Made by a program: the position numbers and the translations under genes. The notes beneath the pieces were generated by a model. It had not been told where the DNA came from and searched no databases. It saw only the letters and a program-made list of their open reading frames with translations. From contig NZ_JAAAWO010000010.1 of assembly GCF_010500895.1 (NCBI RefSeq), positions 106,316 to 170,315 on the forward strand: 64,000 nt of DNA. The letters run 5' to 3'. Positions 55,531-63,952 of the stretch are shown piece after piece (the first letter of the stretch is position 1; every line of letters begins with the position of its first letter). This DNA comes from Alteromonas genovensis. Its GTDB lineage: Bacteria; Pseudomonadota; Gammaproteobacteria; Enterobacterales; Alteromonadaceae.

Positions 55531-56184
55531 TCAAATAGCTTTCATCCGTCTTAGACTAACGATGGCGCACAACCCTAGGCTAAATAATAGAAGAGTTTCT
55601 GGAGCTTTAACAGCCGTTGCGTTCCATCGAACATCATCTACCCAAAACCAAGTAGAGTTAGTTAATTCAGTAAATCTGATACGATCAAATTCACCTGAAA
55701 ACAAGAACTGAGTTGCACTACCAACGGTATTCCGAGAAATATTCAACTGAGCTTGTTGAGTTTGCCCGAGAAACGTCTCGTATAGATAGTTAGCGGCATT
55801 ATTAGTTCTGAACAAGAAGCTTAGCTCAGTGACAGTGGCGTCGAATATCATATCTACGATATTGACCTCGTTGTCTACACTGCAAGATGGGAAAACACCA
55901 ATCATTAACCAAGCAGAACCTGTTAATCCACCCACATTGCATGAGCCGTTAATATTTGCGGTAGGACCTCTGTTTCCGCTTATTGCATTAAAAGTAATTC
56001 CATTAGAACTAAATTCATCAGTAACAGCAATAGAGGTTGCTCCTGATCTGTCGAAACCCTCGAAGTTCTCAGGATTATTAACGATTGTATTTCCGAAAGA
56101 AATTAAATTTGCGTTGACACTAAAACTAGCGCTCAACGCAATAACAGTTAACGCATACACAGATTTTTTTATTTTATTTAACAT
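55531..56184 (-). CDS. Exported PEP-CTERM-like protein
   Basis: A 217-residue protein with a signal peptide (MLNKIKKSVYALTVIALSASFSVNA). The secreted domain reads ENFEGFDRSGATSIAVTDEFSSNGITFNAISGN and WFWVDDVRWN, a pattern of many PEP-CTERM cargo proteins. The C-terminus is a short sorting-like tail: APET, then LLLFSLGLCAIVSL, then RRMK. The usual motif is VPEP, so this is a degenerate PEP-CTERM. The start at 56184 (12 codons inside the open frame) puts the signal peptide first. No exosortase gene is in the window. Confidence 0.75.
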   Translation of the reverse strand: MLNKIKKSVYALTVIALSASFSVNANLISFGNTIVNNPENFEGFDRSGATSIAVTDEFSSNGITFNAISGNRGPTANINGSCNVGGLTGSAWLMIGVFPSCSVDNEVNIVDMIFDATVTELSFLFRTNNAANYLYETFLGQTQQAQLNISRNTVGSATQFLFSGEFDRIRFTELTNSTWFWVDDVRWNATAVKAPETLLLFSLGLCAIVSLRRMKAI

Positions 56185-56752
56185 TACTTCTATTCCCAAA
56201 CGATGCAAAAAAGGTTTCACTCATACTGCACCGGAGCAAATTTTATGCCTAATCGTAAATCACTGAAATGTACAATTTTTTTAATTTAATAATTGTGCTG
56301 TGCAAAGAAATCTGACACAACAATAGCTTACCAATGTAATCCAGTGGATTCTTCCTTGAACTTGATACAGGCAATTGTGACAAAAATAAACCTATCCTAC
56401 GACTGGCTGAATGTGCGTTTTTGAATGGGACTTGCCAGTCAATAAATTGGGTTAGAACACTAATTCCTGCAAAATATCGTGTTCAGAAGTAACGTCCGTT
56501 GTCTGCCCAAAGCGCCAGTTCAAGGATTGATGTTCCTATGTCCGGTTATGGCACAAAGCAGCACTAGGGTTTTTAAAACCTAAGCGACTGCTCCTTGTCT
56601 GTATGTATCGTTGGCCTGCCCTTGGGCGCATGGAGCGCTCATAATTAGAAAGTTAAACGAAAAGCTTGTTGTAGAAGTTTAGGGTAGCTAGTTTTCCTAC
56701 CCTGCACATTCAAGATGCTGTAATTAAGGTTCAACCAAAGATATAAACCACA
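56185..56752. other. Intergenic region with degenerate direct repeat
   Basis: About 570 bp without a gene. It holds the direct repeat at 56494-56559 and is otherwise featureless. Confidence 0.5.
56494..56559. repeat. Degenerate direct repeat GTCCG-N6-GCMCAAAGC
   Basis: GTCCG(N6)GCCCAAAGC at 56494-56513 and GTCCG(N6)GCACAAAGC at 56540-56559. This motif type recurs in intergenic DNA of this right-hand region. Confidence 0.45.
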
Positions 56753-57742
56753 TTAATTTGCATCCTTGCGCCTTAACCAACTGCGCAACAACGCCAGTGT
56801 CACTATAGGTCTGTCGTCGTAAAAACCATGTGCCCCACCCGGCACCACGGCCAGTTCGGCGCCGGGCGCTAACGCGAGATAATCTTGAACGGTATCAATG
56901 CGTGCTGAATCGTACTGACCAATCATAAACAACGTTCTAGCAGGGTCAATATTGGTTAGCAAATGGGTGGCGTCGTAGTGCTTCAATACACCCGTAGACA
57001 AAAATTCACTTGGCCCCCACATGGCATTGTAAATCACCGGGTTGAATCCATTCCCCCCAACGTTTTCTTCATAAGAGATAATCGCTTCATTGGGCTTAAC
57101 TGGCGTGTAATAAGCAGAATACAACTTGATATATGCAGCATTGCATACTGGTGCTTCCGGAGGTTGAGATGATTCACATTCTTTAAGGGTGTCTTGTATT
57201 TTTTGAGGGGCTGCTTTTACCAACAAGTTAGCATCCATGATCCAGTGTGGCGTAGAAATAAATGTGCCGCCAAGCACAGTCGATACTGTGTGCTGTGGAT
57301 ATTTTGCTGTGTACTCCAAGGCAATGGCTGAGCCCCAGCTATGTCCCACCAGATGCCATCTCTCAACTTTTAAATGCTTGCGAATAGCATCCAATGATTC
57401 AACAAAACGTTCAACACGCCAGTTTATTGGGTCGTTTGGATGGTCTGATTTTCCGCTGTCGAGTTGGTCATACATGATTACAATGCGCTCGTCTGCCAGT
57501 TCAGTCATGCCTACAAAGCCATTGTGTGTACCGCCAGGACCTCCGTGAATAAACACCACTGGAATGGAATCTGTGTGTGTGACGCCGTTAAGCCTGACAT
57601 AAACGTTCCCGCCTTCAACGGGAACCATGAGTTCCTTATCTGCTGTAACCACGGGGTATTCAGCGTATGCACTGAATGCCAACAATGAAAGACATAGTAT
57701 ATTTAATAAACGAGACATCAGGTAGTAAAAGGTTTTGTACAT
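56753..57742 (-). CDS. Secreted alpha/beta hydrolase (proline iminopeptidase-like)
   Basis: A 329-residue hydrolase with a signal peptide (about 10-27, SLLAFSAYA) and thus periplasmic or secreted. The oxyanion motif HGGPGGTHNGF and nucleophile GHSWGSAIALEY are those of the S33 proline-iminopeptidase group. DQLDSGKSDHP takes the place of DQRGxGxS, the acid is in MIGQYDSAR and the His in GGAHGFYDD. Start: ATG with AGGA upstream. It is a single gene, upstream of which lies a prolyl-oligopeptidase fragment on the other strand; any link is speculative. Confidence 0.88.
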   Translation of the reverse strand: MYKTFYYLMSRLLNILCLSLLAFSAYAEYPVVTADKELMVPVEGGNVYVRLNGVTHTDSIPVVFIHGGPGGTHNGFVGMTELADERIVIMYDQLDSGKSDHPNDPINWRVERFVESLDAIRKHLKVERWHLVGHSWGSAIALEYTAKYPQHTVSTVLGGTFISTPHWIMDANLLVKAAPQKIQDTLKECESSQPPEAPVCNAAYIKLYSAYYTPVKPNEAIISYEENVGGNGFNPVIYNAMWGPSEFLSTGVLKHYDATHLLTNIDPARTLFMIGQYDSARIDTVQDYLALAPGAELAVVPGGAHGFYDDRPIVTLALLRSWLRRKDAN

Positions 57743-58346
57743 GATTAATTCCTAAAGTATGAATAAAGTGAAATATTCATCTTAGTAGTATGCTTTACTC
57801 GGGATATAACACTAACACAAGCGCGTTCGCATACTGGTGTTTTAGCGCCAAACAGTGGATTGAAACAGGCGATACTAATGTTCGGGGTCTTTGGCGCAGA
57901 GTATCGCTGGCGAGCTTCAGCACAAATACATCTGAGTGGGAAACCCTTATTGACTTTGACGCCCTTGCTTGATGAATTTCTTTTCGACATCACATGGCAA
58001 TGATTTAGCTTGATGTTACTGCATTTTTTTAAATTTAGGGTAGTATCGCTCAACGAGTTGAAACAGTAATGTCTGCTGTGGACGGGAACGTTTATAGGTA
58101 CGAAAGTGAGTTGCTAGCAATGGCGCCCTCACTAGGGACTGGTATCTCAGTGTGCAGATGATTTAGTTGATAGTCTACAGTCCTTTGAGTTGGAAAAATT
58201 CCTTGCATCAACGTCCGGTTATTGTCTTTTGTTGCCTGAAGAGGCAATTTAGCTTGGTATGTGTGCATATGATACCAATAGTCTTGGCTTAATATGTTTC
58301 TCCTAAAATCAGGTGTATACTATCGACCTAGTTATGAGAGGTATTT
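57743..58346. other. Gap with gene remnant before the toxin-antitoxin pair
   Basis: About 600 bp. The prolyl-oligopeptidase remnant lies at 57836-57972. The rest shows no gene; a minus-strand frame at 57745-58053 has implausible composition. Confidence 0.5.
57836..57972 (+). pseudogene. Fragment of a prolyl oligopeptidase family gene
   Basis: About 45 codons reading WIETGDTNVRGLWRRVSL and then TSEWETLIDFDALA, which resembles the N-terminal propeller region of S9 prolyl oligopeptidases (pattern NxRGxWRRTxLxxYxxxxPxWExxLDxDALA). The frame then stops at TGA with none of the remaining roughly 600 residues, and no start with a ribosome binding site precedes it. I read it as a decayed or deleted gene remnant. 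Recognition is by pattern, without alignment. Confidence 0.55.
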
Positions 58347-58517
58347 ATGAATACAAAAATTGAAGTTTACGGTGTTAAAGCTGTTCAACGCCCCAAAGTT
58401 CCAGCAAGAAAGAAACTTGACCTCTCTGGTGAGTTTGGGCAACAGATCGTGAAATCCGAAACTAAGCTAGTGCTAAGAACACACAAGCGTACGTTCGAAA
58501 AACTCGCTTACATGTAA
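58347..58517 (+). CDS. Putative antitoxin of a Doc-type toxin-antitoxin module
   Basis: A 56-residue basic protein (MNTKIEVYGVKAVQRPKVPA..., ending KRTFEKLAYM). AGAGG lies 5-6 nt before the ATG. The stop codon TAA overlaps the next ATG (TAATG), so translation of the toxin is coupled, as is usual in type II toxin-antitoxin modules where the antitoxin comes first. I do not recognise a Phd DNA-binding domain; the assignment rests on size, order and coupling with the Doc-like frame. It appears intact although the toxin is not. Confidence 0.65.
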   Translation: MNTKIEVYGVKAVQRPKVPARKKLDLSGEFGQQIVKSETKLVLRTHKRTFEKLAYM

Positions 58518-58918
58518 TGGAGCTTATTTTTTTCCCCTTCGAGCGCGTTATAGAGATTAACGCCTACATTCTCGAAAACGAGCCTGGTATGAAGGGGGCC
58601 GCTGATATCAATAAGCTTCAGGGGGCGCTAGGCAGGATTGATAATGCTATTGTTTATTTAGGCTTGAATGATGTTTTCGAAATAGCAGCAAAGTATGCTT
58701 CCTCTATTGCACTTTCTCATTCGCTTCCTGATGCAAACAAACGGACTGGTCTCGCTGTAGCTTTGGAATAGTTATCTCTCAATGATTATGAATTAATTGC
58801 TGATAACGAATTATTCGCAGATGCCATCAGAGATTTGGTTGTGGGCAAAATTGGTGAAGCGGATTTTGCTGACCTTCTTTATGCTCAGTATATTTCTGAA
58901 CAAAATCAAAATAGTTAA
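58517..58918 (+). pseudogene. Doc-family (death-on-curing) toxin, interrupted by an amber codon
   Basis: A Fic/Doc-fold frame of 133 codons. Residues 68-77 give HSLPDANKRT, the Fic core (His, Asp, Asn-Lys-Arg), with Leu where Phe is usual. At codon 85 (58769-58771) TAG interrupts ...GLAVALE*LSLND..., where family members have an aromatic residue (EYL or EFL). After it the same frame continues for 48 family-like codons (LSLNDYELIADNELFADAIRDLVVGKIGE...) to TAA at 58916. A single TAT/TAC to TAG change explains this. Doc toxins phosphorylate EF-Tu; this copy should be inactive unless suppressed. Confidence 0.82.
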
Positions 58919-59071
58919 AATTTCATGCAGTTTACTTTGGCCATACCTGCGCAAGTAGGGTAAAGAAAGCACAGTATATAAGAAATCATATAGCTTCTCA
59001 GTCTGATGGTTGAGCAATGCTGAATTCCCGGTAAAAAAATCTGTCAGTACCATTATTCAAACCATAAACTT

Positions 59072-59085
59072 TGGCCGGACTGCCA
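59072..59085. promoter_or_regulatory. Dyad upstream of the recombinase gene
   Basis: TGGC-CGGACT-GCCA inverted repeat 34 bp before the integrase ATG, inside CTTTGGCCGGACTGCCATAA. Its position suits an operator or a recombination site, but nothing here proves either. Confidence 0.3.
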
Positions 59086-59118
59086 TAATTATGTTTCCTA
59101 TTAAATAGGAGACAAATC

Positions 59119-59730
59119 ATGGCAATTAAAATCCATACACCTTGGAACAAAAATCGTATTATCGGTCAGAAAAAGCCTCTTCAGATATCACATATATGGG
59201 GTATCCGGATTCGCTTAGAGCTTGAAGGACGGACTCGTGATCTAGCACTGTTCAACCTTGGTCTTGATAGCAAACTACGAGGTTGTGACCTTGTTAAACT
59301 CAAGGGCTCCGATGTCGTTTGCGGACGCTCAGCTCTTAGGCGCACGCATGTCGTTCAGCAAAAAACAGGTAGTCCTGTCCAATTTGAGATAACACCAAAC
59401 ACGGGAGAATCGATATTGGCTTGGGTAAAGAAAGCTGGATTAAAACCCTCTGATTATCTTTTTAAGTCCCGTATACATAGCGCTGAGCACATATCAACTA
59501 GACAATATAACCGCATTTTTCACGGATGGATTGAAAAACTTGGTCTAGATACATCTCTCTACAGCACCCATTCAATGCGCAGAACCAAGCCTTATCTGAT
59601 TTACAAGAAGACTAAAAATCTCCGGGTAGTTCAACTCTTGCTGGGCCATAAAAAGTTAGAGAGCACTGTTCGCTACTTAGGCATTGAGGTGGACGACGCT
59701 TTGGAAATATCGGAATCTATAGAAGTTTAG
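59119..59730 (+). CDS. Compact tyrosine recombinase / integrase
   Basis: A 203-residue tyrosine recombinase consisting mainly of the catalytic domain, without a separate core-binding domain. All catalytic residues are visible: R54 (SKLRGCDL), K82 (QQKTG), H151 and R154 (HSMRR), H177 (LLLGHKK) and nucleophile Y186 (TVRYLGIEVDDAL). Start: ATG with AGGAG 7 nt upstream. This short family is widespread as a passenger in gammaproteobacterial mobile regions. It sits between the toxin-antitoxin remnant and the large NTPase, marking the island as mobile. A GC-rich hairpin follows at 59736. Confidence 0.92.
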   Translation: MAIKIHTPWNKNRIIGQKKPLQISHIWGIRIRLELEGRTRDLALFNLGLDSKLRGCDLVKLKGSDVVCGRSALRRTHVVQQKTGSPVQFEITPNTGESILAWVKKAGLKPSDYLFKSRIHSAEHISTRQYNRIFHGWIEKLGLDTSLYSTHSMRRTKPYLIYKKTKNLRVVQLLLGHKKLESTVRYLGIEVDDALEISESIEV

Positions 59731-59735
59731 GCTGT

Positions 59736-59758
59736 AAGGGGCTGCCTGTGCAGCCCTT
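59736..59758 (+). terminator. Hairpin after the recombinase (weak terminator)
   Basis: AAGGGGCTGC-CTGT-GCAGCCCTT stem with one bulged G but no T-run, 6 bp after the stop. Confidence 0.45.
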
Positions 59759-59943
59759 GTGTACGTATAGCGGACACTGGCGTTACTAAAAGCCAACTTC
59801 TGCAATCAGCGAAGTGGTAGTCACTGGAAGGGGGAGTTTGTCGCTTTGCCACAAATTGGTAAGAATAGTAGGGCTTTAATTTTTATCTGCAACCTTGCCT
59901 TATTTGTTGTTATTCTTTTAAAAAGAAAAAAATGTAGGTTAGT

Positions 59944-59971
59944 CAGTGTACTAGTACAATCAGTGGACTAG
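59944..59971. promoter_or_regulatory. 11-bp direct repeat in the NTPase promoter region
   Basis: CAGTGTACTAG and CAGTGGACTAG, 17 bp apart start to start, with the palindrome GTACTAGTAC overlapping the first. A TATATT -10-like box follows at 59978. Possible operator for the NTPase gene. Confidence 0.3.
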
Positions 59972-60072
59972 ACCAGCTATATTAAATCTTTTAGTCAGCC
60001 ACAATTTTCAGTGGGAGTATTTCAATCCACCCTAGGATGACTATTTTTTGGAAATATTAGTTAAGGGATTTC

Positions 60073-63000
60073 ATGGACCAGAATAAAAAAAAGCACGAAT
60101 GGTTTGTTGATCTAGCGCCCGTATCACGTAGTAAAGATGGTTGCATTTATCAGTCGGCGTTAAATTTTGGCATTAAGGATAGAGATATCTACAACATTGC
60201 TCTTACGGGGCCATACGGTTCGGGGAAAAGTAGTGTAATAAAGGGATATAAAGAAAACTGTCCTGATGATGTGAAATTGCTAGAGATTTCACTGGCTTCT
60301 TTTGAAAATGAGCAACCCTCTGGAGCTGAAATTGAGCTCAGTATTTTGCAGCAAATGATCTACAGTGCTCCTTCTGATGCCTTACCATATTCTCGTTTTA
60401 AGCGGATAAAAACGCCCAAGAAACCTATTATTAACGCAACGGCCATGACGCTGTGGATCATTGGTGCGTTGATCCTTTTTCAGTACAGTAAACAAATATT
60501 TTCAATACCACTGTGGAGTGGTGCATTTTATGCGCTGTTCTTTTTTGTCACGGCATTCATTTTTAGCAGTTGGTGGTTGATTAAACATTTTTACTTGAGT
60601 GCATTCGGTGCAACGTTCAAAAAGATATCTCTAAAAAATATTGAGGTAGAAAAAGATGTGGATTCAGCATCCATTCTCAATAAACATGTGGATGAGATAC
60701 TCTATTTCTTTGAGCAGACCGAGTATAACTTAGTCATCTTTGAAGACCTTGATCGTTTTGACTCGCCCGATATATTCATAAAGTTGCGTGAACTCAATAC
60801 CCTAATTAACAAGTGTCACAGTGTCGGTAACGGCAGACATGTGCAGTTTTTATATGCGTTAAAAGACTCCACATTTAATGAGCGGCAGAGAACCAAGTTT
60901 TTTGATTTTATCATCCCTGTTGTTCCTGTGATCGGTACAGCAAACTCTCTAGACGTCATAACCCAACGCTGCAAGTCATTACCAGAACTTAAGCGGCCTC
61001 TAAATCAAGATTTTCTACGAGACGTGTCTGATTTTTTAAATGATGCGCGTCTAATACATAATATTTTTAATGAGTTTGTCATCTACGTTCAGGAGATTAA
61101 CGATAAGAATATTGATCCTACATTTCTACTGGCACTCATGATTTATAAAAATGTATTCGGGAAAGATTTTGAAGCGCTACACGACTCTGAAGGTGTTTTT
61201 TATGATTTGGTAAATTATAAAAAGGCGCTTTTGGAATGTAGAAAATCAGATTTTAAGGCGGAGCTATCAAAATTAAAAAAATTAATTGAAGACGTAGATA
61301 ACGAGCGTGCAAGATCTGAATCTGAGTTAGTAAACTCTTACGTTGGAGAGTTGATAAAACACTCACCAAATCCCGTTTTGGGGGTGAAAGTGAATGATCA
61401 TTTTTATCCATTTTCGAGAATGAACACCTTTAAAGATATCGAACCACTTTTAGGACAAAGAAACATTGGTTTTGCACAGACTAGCAACCATGGCACATTT
61501 AGTAGTGGAAAGTCATTTGCAGAAATAGAGAAGAAAATAGATCCTAATTTATCATTAAATGAAAGAGTCAAGTTGGTAGGGAAAAAATCATACAAAGCCA
61601 AGGCTACGATCAACAGTGAGATTGCTGATATTAAGGAGCGTATTCAAGAGTTAGAACAACTTAAATTAGCCGATTTCCTACGCGAATCACCAAAGTCAAT
61701 GGATCAATTTACTTCTAAGCTGAAGGTTTTTTTTCATAGCTATCAGGATCAAGGCAAAGATATCTCTGATGTCGCACCCATTAGATTGTTTCGTTTCCTT
61801 ATCTTAAGTGGCTATCTAAATGAAGATTATGCACTATATATTGCAATCTTCCGTGAAAGAGACGGATGGAGTGCTAATGACAGGCTATTCAATACCATAA
61901 TGAAATCACGTGATGCGGCAAAACCGGATCTAGTCATTGATCACCCAAAAGAAGTATGTGTACGCCTGAAAAATAGCGACTTTTCAAGTAATTATGTATT
62001 AAATGTGTATTTGTTTGACTATTTATTGAATTCGTCAGAATCGGAAAAAGATGGGCAATATTTAGCGCTTAATTATGTCAAAAATTCATTTAATTCGAAT
62101 GAAACTCAGGACTTCTTTTCGCTTTATTTTAGTAAAGGCAAACGATTAAAAGAATTGTGCAACGCATTACTCGAAACATGGACCGAGTATTTTGATGCTG
62201 TTATTAATGGTAGCAATACTGATCAGCACATAGCTATAATATTGGATTGTGCAGATATGTATCTGATAGAGCATCATGAAGGGGTAGATGAATTAAGGCG
62301 ATATCTTGGAGAAAACCTTGCAGCAATTTATGCCAACAGCAGCGTATCGGCTCCGGGTACATATAGTTACGATGTGCTTAACATCATTGGTATCAAAGTC
62401 TCAGATCTGACATCGATTTCAGAAAATCCCAGTCTATTAAGTTTTATACATGCCCATCTTCTTTTCAAAATCAATATGTCAAACATACACGTAGTGCTCG
62501 GTTTAAGTGCGAAAAATACCAGCGAGATGTATTCGCATACGTATTACTTACTCACTGAGTGTGATGAGAACGTCACTTCTTATGTGAATGATAATTTAGC
62601 GGAATATCTAGAAAGGGTGATGCTGTGTAATGAGCAAAACCGAGAAGAGCCTGATTGGGTGGTCAGCATGATCATTCAGGATCAATCGCTATCCCCTGAT
62701 TTGAAAAGAAGGGTAATCTCCCATCAAAATCACATTTTCAGGAGCCTCGACAAGGTTAGAGAAGAGCTTTGGCAACATCTTCTGCAAGAAAATAAGGTTG
62801 CTCCTACGTGGAGTACGATATTCCAATGCTTTATGTCACAGCAGGTAGACAATGCTCTTGTAGTGGCATTTATAAATGAGGACAAAGCCAGTCAAGCACT
62901 GCGAAATGATAAGTTTAGAGTCGAAGGAAGTGATGAGCAGATAAGTAATTTTAAACGGTTCATCTATAACTTGGACGAAGTTCCAGACAATATTTATGAA

Positions 63001-63705
63001 AGACTGAATCTTGGTTTAAATAAGACATTGAGAGGTTTTCCGATAGTATCCAACAGCAAGAAATTGCTGTTGGTCGTGCGGGGCCTATTGTCATTTAACC
63101 AAGAAATCTATGAACAGACCGAGGACAATCCTGAGCTTCGGGTTGCGCTGATCAAGCAACACTATTCAAAATTTCAAAAAGAAATCGATATCTATGCCGG
63201 CGCAATTCAGCATGATGTTGCGCTTGAGTTATTCCAAGATCAAGAACTACCAGAAGGTTTTAAGATAGAGCTGAGTGGCATATTGAATGTTGAAATACTA
63301 GGTACGAGTGCTGAGTTATCTAATCTTGTATCACCTTATTATCTGAAGGTTGATGATTCTCGCTTGTCAATGGAAGTGATACAGCGTTTGATGGTAGTCG
63401 TAAAAGATCAGGACGTTGGTATTGGACTATTCAAAAAGTTTCTTGAGAATTGGGCCGAAGATGAAGCGAAAGAGCTTCTCATTAGAGTCGTGAAGCGTTG
63501 GAGTAAGAAAACTGTTATGAAGGCTATAGAGCTATTCCCATCTGCAATTAGCACTCTTGGAAACTACGGAAAGCAGCCTTCGATCCCATATACTGAAGTG
63601 AACAATCGGCTTGTAGAAGCGCTTCAGGAAGCTGATTGTGTGGGCAAGGTCAAGATTCAAGGGAGTGAGATTAGAGTCTATACAAAGAAGATTAGGCCAG
63701 TTTAG
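60073..63705 (+). CDS. Giant membrane P-loop NTPase (YobI/KAP-like)
   Basis: A 1210-residue protein. Walker A GPYGSGKSS is at 46-54. Two membrane helices interrupt the NTPase domain (about 120-137 and 148-171), a hallmark of KAP-type and YobI-like NTPases. Walker B LVIFEDLDRFD is at about 220-230, followed by a sensor-like FLYALKDSTF. Coiled-coil segments occur about 390-430 and 500-530. The remaining roughly 680 residues are alpha-helical without a known motif. Such NTPases are predicted to work in anti-phage or other conflict systems at the membrane, but no experimental role is established that I can cite. Start: ATG with AAGGG upstream. It is low-GC and in an island with recombinase and toxin-antitoxin remnants. 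No partner gene with an obvious effector is adjacent. Confidence 0.85.
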   Translation: MDQNKKKHEWFVDLAPVSRSKDGCIYQSALNFGIKDRDIYNIALTGPYGSGKSSVIKGYKENCPDDVKLLEISLASFENEQPSGAEIELSILQQMIYSAPSDALPYSRFKRIKTPKKPIINATAMTLWIIGALILFQYSKQIFSIPLWSGAFYALFFFVTAFIFSSWWLIKHFYLSAFGATFKKISLKNIEVEKDVDSASILNKHVDEILYFFEQTEYNLVIFEDLDRFDSPDIFIKLRELNTLINKCHSVGNGRHVQFLYALKDSTFNERQRTKFFDFIIPVVPVIGTANSLDVITQRCKSLPELKRPLNQDFLRDVSDFLNDARLIHNIFNEFVIYVQEINDKNIDPTFLLALMIYKNVFGKDFEALHDSEGVFYDLVNYKKALLECRKSDFKAELSKLKKLIEDVDNERARSESELVNSYVGELIKHSPNPVLGVKVNDHFYPFSRMNTFKDIEPLLGQRNIGFAQTSNHGTFSSGKSFAEIEKKIDPNLSLNERVKLVGKKSYKAKATINSEIADIKERIQELEQLKLADFLRESPKSMDQFTSKLKVFFHSYQDQGKDISDVAPIRLFRFLILSGYLNEDYALYIAIFRERDGWSANDRLFNTIMKSRDAAKPDLVIDHPKEVCVRLKNSDFSSNYVLNVYLFDYLLNSSESEKDGQYLALNYVKNSFNSNETQDFFSLYFSKGKRLKELCNALLETWTEYFDAVINGSNTDQHIAIILDCADMYLIEHHEGVDELRRYLGENLAAIYANSSVSAPGTYSYDVLNIIGIKVSDLTSISENPSLLSFIHAHLLFKINMSNIHVVLGLSAKNTSEMYSHTYYLLTECDENVTSYVNDNLAEYLERVMLCNEQNREEPDWVVSMIIQDQSLSPDLKRRVISHQNHIFRSLDKVREELWQHLLQENKVAPTWSTIFQCFMSQQVDNALVVAFINEDKASQALRNDKFRVEGSDEQISNFKRFIYNLDEVPDNIYERLNLGLNKTLRGFPIVSNSKKLLLVVRGLLSFNQEIYEQTEDNPELRVALIKQHYSKFQKEIDIYAGAIQHDVALELFQDQELPEGFKIELSGILNVEILGTSAELSNLVSPYYLKVDDSRLSMEVIQRLMVVVKDQDVGIGLFKKFLENWAEDEAKELLIRVVKRWSKKTVMKAIELFPSAISTLGNYGKQPSIPYTEVNNRLVEALQEADCVGKVKIQGSEIRVYTKKIRPV

Positions 63706-63952
63706 TGAACGGTTTAGTTCATACAGAATGGAATAGACCGCATCAACTCCAAATTAAATGCCTGAAATTGGCACCATTCGTAAGCTCAAAGCCTTTAATC
63801 CTGAATGTCCGCTCCTTGTCTCTTGGTGTCCGTCAGTATTCGACATCGGGCCGAACCTTACGTGAAGCGGACGGTGTCCGTCCGGTAATCCCCACATTCA
63901 ATTCATAAATTAGCTACGGCATGGTGTTCTTTTTTTGCTAAGGAGAATACCC

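Larger units (their letters stand above)
59731..60072. other. Intergenic region before the large NTPase
   Basis: About 340 bp. Contains the hairpin at 59736-59758 and the direct repeat at 59944-59971. The NTPase promoter should lie here. Confidence 0.5.

Noticed and set aside
57745..58053. 102-codon minus frame
   Set aside because: Cys/Ser/Arg-rich composition, no ribosome binding site, and it overlaps the better-supported peptidase remnant on the other strand.
63705..63908. 67-codon frame after the NTPase
   Set aside because: It overlaps the NTPase stop by one base and covers GTCCG-type intergenic sequence; no ribosome binding site.
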